From Solidesulfovibrio aerotolerans (GTDB lineage Bacteria > Desulfobacterota > Desulfovibrionia > Desulfovibrionales > Desulfovibrionaceae), in the NCBI RefSeq assembly GCF_009856865.1, contig NZ_WVUD01000031.1:1-44503 (forward strand): a stretch of 44,503 bases of DNA, given 5' to 3'. Below the pieces are notes generated by a model. It saw nothing but the letters and a program-made list of their open reading frames with translations, made no database searches and was not told where the DNA came from. A program made the translations under genes and the position numbers. Of the stretch, positions 40,739 to 44,503 are shown in pieces (position 1 is the stretch's first letter; each line of letters opens with the position of its first letter).

Positions 40739-41535
40739 GCCGGGGCCTGGGCCAGCCAAAAGACCAGGAGCAGGCCACCCGTGGGGGTATGCGCCTGCAC
40801 GGTCAGGCAGTCTTCGCAGCCGGCCGGGGGCAGCCCGCCACGGATGATCCGGCTCGATTCCAGGAGCAGGGCGGCGTCGCGCAGCATGTCGCCGAAATAG
40901 TGCAGCACTGTTTCGTAAAAGGCCGGCAGACTGCCCAGCCGCGCCGCCAGTGGGGTTGTGAGGCCAATGGCAGCCGAAAAACGTCGTCCGTCGAGGACTG
41001 TGCCTTCAAAGAGGGCCTTTTCGGGGTAATCGGCCGGGGTATACGCCTTGCCCAGGCTGACGATGGCCGTTTCTTCCTGGCTGGTGCGGGAAACGGCCCG
41101 GGTCAGGGCTGCAAACAGGCACTCGACCACCCGGTTTTCCGCGAAAAACTCTTGCAGATAGCGCAGGCTCACCCGCCCTTTGTCGCGCAGGGTGTAATGG
41201 CGGCCCATCAGCTCCTGGTAGCGCGCCCGGTCGATGTGGCCCAGGACAAGCAGGGCCTCGCCGAGGTAGGTGTGCTGGATTTTTTGGAAAAAGAGCAGAT
41301 TGTCCAGGTTGCTTCGGGACAATTGGCGCTCGCCCACGGCAATGTCGCCAAAAAGGCGCGGGTCATCGTCCTGCCGGCCCCGGATGACATCGACCTGGTC
41401 CGGGGTGAGCATGCCCCGCTCCACGGCCACCTCGCCGATGCGGCGGTTTTGTTCGTGCTGATAGCGCAGGCCGTCGGCCAACTGCGCTTCGGTGACGGCA
41501 CCCTGTTCCACCAGAAAGCGTCCGAGAAAGCTCAT
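40735..41535 (-). CDS. Protein with tandem T2SSE-N/MshEN-like repeats and unknown C-terminal domain
   Basis: The 266-residue product starts at ATG 41535 with TGAGGA upstream. Residues 1-115 show two related helical units: FLGRFLVEQGAVTEAQLADG, then RIGEVAVERGMLTPDQVDVI. A second LFGDIAVGERQLSRSNLDNL, then YLGEALLVLGHIDRARYQEL follows. This is the repeat of type II secretion ATPase N-termini and MshEN domains, some of which bind cyclic-di-GMP. The rest (about 125-266) has an FYETVLHYFGDMLRDAALLL helix that hints at a CheX-like fold; I am not sure of this. It is coupled to the kinase downstream. Confidence 0.68.
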   Translation of the reverse strand: MSFLGRFLVEQGAVTEAQLADGLRYQHEQNRRIGEVAVERGMLTPDQVDVIRGRQDDDPRLFGDIAVGERQLSRSNLDNLLFFQKIQHTYLGEALLVLGHIDRARYQELMGRHYTLRDKGRVSLRYLQEFFAENRVVECLFAALTRAVSRTSQEETAIVSLGKAYTPADYPEKALFEGTVLDGRRFSAAIGLTTPLAARLGSLPAFYETVLHYFGDMLRDAALLLESSRIIRGGLPPAGCEDCLTVQAHTPTGGLLLVFWLAQAPA

Positions 41536-41543
41536 GCCGGTCC

Positions 41544-42383
41544 TCATTGGGCGGCCGGGCCGCCGGGTTCGTCGTCAAGGCGGGAGCGCTGGTACTCCTC
41601 CCCGGCCGCAGGCGCTTCCCCGGCCTTGCGTTCGATGGCCCGCAAAAGGGTCGCGGCCTCGGGAAAGCTCGGGTTTATGGCTTGGGCCATGGCCAGAAAT
41701 TTCAAAGCAATGGCAAATTTGCCGCGTTCGAAATAGGTTCTGGCAATGTTGTACAGGAGGTGGTCATCGGTTTTGCTCAGTCGAAAGGCCCTGAAATAAT
41801 AACGCAGGGCCAGTTCGTACATGGCGTGCTTGCGCATCTTGATGCCGAATTCGTTAAACAGGTGCTTGTGTTCCTGGCCAAAGGCCGCTTCCAGGGTGAT
41901 GATGCGACGGCACACCAGCTTGGCGTTGGCCAATTCCCCCCGGTCCAGGTAGGTCAGCCCCAGCCCGAAGGTGGCCCGGATGTGTTCTTCGTCCACGCGC
42001 AGGGCGTTTTTGTATTCGAATTCGGCCGAGATGAGTTCGCCCTCGGCGCGGTGGGCGTCGCCGACATCCACGTTCTCGCGCACCCGGCGCATCATGGGCG
42101 CGACTTTGTTCATATACAGGTCGGGTTCGGGCAGGTACTCGGCGAGCAGTTGGTCCTTGGTGATGACGCGGACCTTGCCGGAGGGGACGGAATGCTTGTT
42201 AAGCGTGCGTACGGCGTAGGTGCCGTCGGCTTGCTCCTCGGCAAAAACATTGATGCTCTGCTTGACCTTGCGTTTGGTGGCCCCGAAACCGATGACAGAC
42301 TGGGTCTGCGTGGAAAAGGCCCCGCGAAACGGTTCGGCGGGCTGGGGCGGAGGGGTGTTCGGGGCGGGGGGTACTGCTTGCAT
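41544..42383 (-). CDS. TPR protein of the signalling block
   Basis: The 279-residue protein has a Pro-rich start (residues 1-20) and a short beta-like segment (KQSINVFAEEQADGTYAVRT). TPR-like pairs fill about 105-265, for example AEGELISAEFEYKNALRVDE and RGKFAIALKFLAMAQAINPS. It is probably a protein-binding adaptor. No ribosome site is seen before the ATG at 42383, so the true start may differ. Its stop lies 8 bases before the next ATG. The first ten residues suggest no export signal. Confidence 0.75.
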   Translation of the reverse strand: MQAVPPAPNTPPPQPAEPFRGAFSTQTQSVIGFGATKRKVKQSINVFAEEQADGTYAVRTLNKHSVPSGKVRVITKDQLLAEYLPEPDLYMNKVAPMMRRVRENVDVGDAHRAEGELISAEFEYKNALRVDEEHIRATFGLGLTYLDRGELANAKLVCRRIITLEAAFGQEHKHLFNEFGIKMRKHAMYELALRYYFRAFRLSKTDDHLLYNIARTYFERGKFAIALKFLAMAQAINPSFPEAATLLRAIERKAGEAPAAGEEYQRSRLDDEPGGPAAQ

Positions 42384-42472
42384 GGGGTCGCCGGTTTGGG
42401 GGTGTCACTTGTGCCCCGGGGGCCGGACACGCGGTTGTCAGCACGCTTCAATCTTTATTGGCGCAAAACCGT

Positions 42473-43672
42473 CTAGCCATCAAGCATCATGGCAAAGGCG
42501 AGCTGTTCCGGCGGCGGCGTCAGCACCCGCCAGCGTCCCTTGGTTCCCCGGTCGGCGTCGAGACGGGCCAGGCGGCGGATGGCCACGGCGTTGAGCTCGA
42601 GCCCCCGGCCCAGGGCCAGGTTGCCGCCCAGGTCGGCCACGTCCTGATCGAGGAGCATGCCGGCGGTCAGTTCTTCGGTGGGCATGAGCCTGGGCTGGTA
42701 GCCATCGGGCAGGGTGGCCAGGGATTCCAGGGCGTCCAGCACCTCGGGATCGTACCAGCCGCTGCGGTCGCGCATGCGGGCCAGGGCAGCGGCCACGGGA
42801 TTGTCCGAGCGGCGCTTGCTGTCATAGTGGACCTGCAGGGTGTCGAAGTCCAGGGCCACCTTGAGAATGCGCGCGCCCATGGGAATACTCCCGCCGGCCA
42901 GGGCATCCGGGGGGAGGCCGCCGCCGTCGAAGCGTTTTTCCTGATAGGCGATGATTTCCGAGACCTCGCGCAGCCGGGGGATGTTGGCCACCAGCTCGGC
43001 CGCAATTTTGGGATGCATGGCAAATTCAAAGGCCTTGTCCCCGGGGACCGGCTCGCCCCGGTAGGCCCGGCGCAAGGTTTCGGCCGGCATGGCGGCACAG
43101 CCGATCTGGGACAGCATGGCGGCCAGTTCCACCTGCCAGGCCTCGGCCACGCCGAGATAGGCGCCGAGGTCCACGGCCAGCCGCTTGACCCGCGAGGATT
43201 TGCCGAAGGCCTCGGGGTTGACCATTTCCAGCAGGTTGGTCAGCAGTTTTATGGTGCCGCGCACGGTGCCGCGCAACAGCTCCTTCTCGGCGGCCTGGAG
43301 CTGGTATTGGCGCAGGGCGGCGGCCAGGGCCTCTTCCAGGTCTGCCTCGGGGCAGGGTTTGGTCAGAAAGCTGAAAATCTTGCTTTTATTGACAGCGGCA
43401 ATGGCGACGCCGATGTCGGCAAAGCCGGTCAGGATGATGCGCACGGCCTCGGGGCGCGCTTCCCGGACCTTGCCGAGAAATTCCACCCCGTCCATGCCCG
43501 GCATGCGCAGATCCGAGACGACGACCGCCACCTCAGCCAGGGCGGCCAACCGCTCCAGGCCCACAACCGGCCCGGCCGCCGTCTCCACACGATAGCGCTT
43601 GCGCAAGGCGCGGACATAGGCGGCCAGTATTTCTTCATCATCGTCAACAAACAGGATGCAGGGCTTGTCCAT
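42473..43672 (-). CDS. Response regulator with degenerate HD-GYP-like output domain (copy 2)
   Basis: The 399-residue paralogue of the 37847-39064 protein starts at ATG 43672 with GAGG upstream. The receiver is intact (acidic DDDEE at 10-14, Asp54 in VVVSDLRMPG, Lys in FLTKPC). In the output domain the HD pair is again Ser188-Gln189 (MLSQIGCAAMP). Parts of the second motif survive (MHPKIAAELV, YQEKRFDGGGLPP), closer to canonical than copy 1. It probably acts by phosphorylation-dependent binding rather than hydrolysis. It is the first gene of the block; 89 gene-free bases separate it from the next gene. Confidence 0.88.
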   Translation of the reverse strand: MDKPCILFVDDDEEILAAYVRALRKRYRVETAAGPVVGLERLAALAEVAVVVSDLRMPGMDGVEFLGKVREARPEAVRIILTGFADIGVAIAAVNKSKIFSFLTKPCPEADLEEALAAALRQYQLQAAEKELLRGTVRGTIKLLTNLLEMVNPEAFGKSSRVKRLAVDLGAYLGVAEAWQVELAAMLSQIGCAAMPAETLRRAYRGEPVPGDKAFEFAMHPKIAAELVANIPRLREVSEIIAYQEKRFDGGGLPPDALAGGSIPMGARILKVALDFDTLQVHYDSKRRSDNPVAAALARMRDRSGWYDPEVLDALESLATLPDGYQPRLMPTEELTAGMLLDQDVADLGGNLALGRGLELNAVAIRRLARLDADRGTKGRWRVLTPPPEQLAFAMMLDG

Positions 43673-43737
43673 TGGGGGGCCTCGGGAAGGGCTGGGGTAA
43701 CCGGCCGGCCGGCAGGTCGCCTTTGTCCGAGGGTAGG

Positions 43738-44301
43738 TCATTTTGCGGCGCTGCTCAAGGAAGGGTTGCCACACTGCGGCCACACGATCCCGTCCCGGGC
43801 AGCCAGGACGCCGGTCGGATCGGTGGCCTCGGACACGGCTTTTTTCCCGGCCAGGCGGGCGCGCTCCACCAGCCGGCCAAAGGTGCGCCACTTTTCGGCT
43901 GCAGCCACGACGGCCATGGCCACTTCCCCGGCCGATGCGGCGGTGATGCCGATTTCATTAAAGATGTCCGGGTACTCGCCTTCGGTCGGGGTGGCGTCTT
44001 GCAGGAGCGCCCGGGCCTGTCGTTCCTTCTCCTGATAGGCGGCCATCTGGCCTGAGCCGGGGGTCAGGACGACGCTGCGCAATGCCTCGGCCCGGTCGTC
44101 AATGGCGGTGCAGGTGCCCGCTTGGGCGAGCGCCAGCCCGACCGCCGCCATCTGCTCCCCAGTCGGCCTCTCTCCCAGCACAGCCTCATCCCACCGAGCA
44201 AGATGCGGCTCTCCTCCCGGCTCGGCACAGACGAAATAAGGGCCGTCGAAGGTGTGGGGGACGCCAGTGATACGGGCCAGGATTGCGGAGAGGTCTACCA
44301 T
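43738..44301 (-). CDS. Phage tail-protein-like orphan (DUF4376-like pattern)
   Basis: The 187-residue product has a short N-terminal region, then a helical C-terminal part (about 85-170) of the type seen in phage tail-fibre assembly and DUF4376 proteins. It includes AAYQEKERQARALLQDATPT, YPDIFNEIGITA and EVAMAVVAAAEKWRTFGRLV. A good AGGAGG precedes the ATG at 44301. No other phage gene is visible in the window, so it is either a prophage edge just outside it or a domesticated remnant. The family call rests on pattern recognition only. Confidence 0.55.
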   Translation of the reverse strand: MVDLSAILARITGVPHTFDGPYFVCAEPGGEPHLARWDEAVLGERPTGEQMAAVGLALAQAGTCTAIDDRAEALRSVVLTPGSGQMAAYQEKERQARALLQDATPTEGEYPDIFNEIGITAASAGEVAMAVVAAAEKWRTFGRLVERARLAGKKAVSEATDPTGVLAARDGIVWPQCGNPSLSSAAK

Positions 44302-44503
44302 TGCACAACCTCCTGCACAGACAGATAGGGATATGGCAGCAACAACGTGTTAACTGCCGCTCCAGAATTATGTAATATCATTACTGTCCGGCTAAGAAAA
44401 GGCTTGACGCCTGAAAGCGACAACTGGTGCAAGCTCATGATGCCTTTCCACTTAGGCGATCAATTTTGAAAAAATGGCATAAATTGCCATGACATCAAGT
44501 TCA

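Noticed and set aside
42458-44035. 525-codon plus-strand open frame
   Set aside because: It lies opposite the receiver/HD gene, which has a normal receiver domain and ribosome site.
44302-44503. Possible sigma-54 or sigma-70 promoter at the right edge
   Set aside because: TTGACG and TTGCACC-like strings occur but without properly spaced partner elements.
1-44503. tRNA or rRNA genes
   Set aside because: I saw no cloverleaf-like sequence or conserved rRNA segment in any intergenic region; a covariance search would settle it.

Overview
The window is GC-rich chromosomal DNA from a dissimilatory sulfate reducer of the Desulfovibrionaceae. The clearest marker is a complete dsrMKJOP set on the minus strand (5427-10527). 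Its order, the RsbRD-type gene ahead of it, and the many Desulfovibrio-style signalling proteins fit Desulfovibrio sensu lato, perhaps the Solidesulfovibrio (D. magneticus-like) branch. The genus-level placement is inference.

Layout. 1-4378: a truncated OmpA/MotB-type envelope protein (minus), then a PabB-PabC fusion for p-aminobenzoate, dapF (lysine and peptidoglycan) and a VOC-family protein (plus). 4380-5290: a markedly AT-rich island with two coupled unknown genes, an exported cysteine-rich protein and a four-helix membrane protein. 5371-11106: the dsr operon with its terminator. 11275-20033: housekeeping genes (pncC, serS, polA), a TolC-type outer-membrane channel, a duplicated winged-helix-like protein, a small amphi-Trp-like protein and a TPR protein. 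20034-22067: an overlapping histidine kinase, receiver and methyltransferase unit. 22196-28375: cdsA, a 504-residue unknown protein, dxr, rseP and tsaB, closely packed. 28376-28719: a gene-free, hairpin-rich region between convergent genes. 28720-35150: a lipoprotein, a glycosyltransferase, fliS, fliD and flagellin, with recognisable sigma-28 and sigma-54 promoters. 35295-43672: seven minus-strand genes forming a signalling block (two receiver plus degenerate HD-GYP proteins, a cysteine-rich PAS kinase, TPR proteins, a pseudo-receiver protein and a SPOR protein). 43738-44301: a phage-tail-like orphan. 44302-44503: AT-richer DNA with no gene seen.

How the genes work together. DsrMKJOP is the membrane complex thought to pass electrons between the quinone or periplasmic pools and the DsrC/DsrAB sulfite-reducing system. 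The cdsA-dxr-rseP-tsaB run combines phospholipid and isoprenoid precursor synthesis, intramembrane proteolysis and tRNA modification. The flagellar genes carry staged promoters: sigma-54 for the filament cap (fliD) and sigma-28 for flagellin and fliS. The adjoining signalling block has two translationally coupled genes, inactive-looking output domains and one likely redox-sensitive PAS domain, so it may be an uncharacterised regulatory module. The most unusual non-coding feature is at 28535-28670. Two long hairpins with unrelated stems share the same eight-base loop and similar tails in transcript orientation, one for each of two convergent genes.
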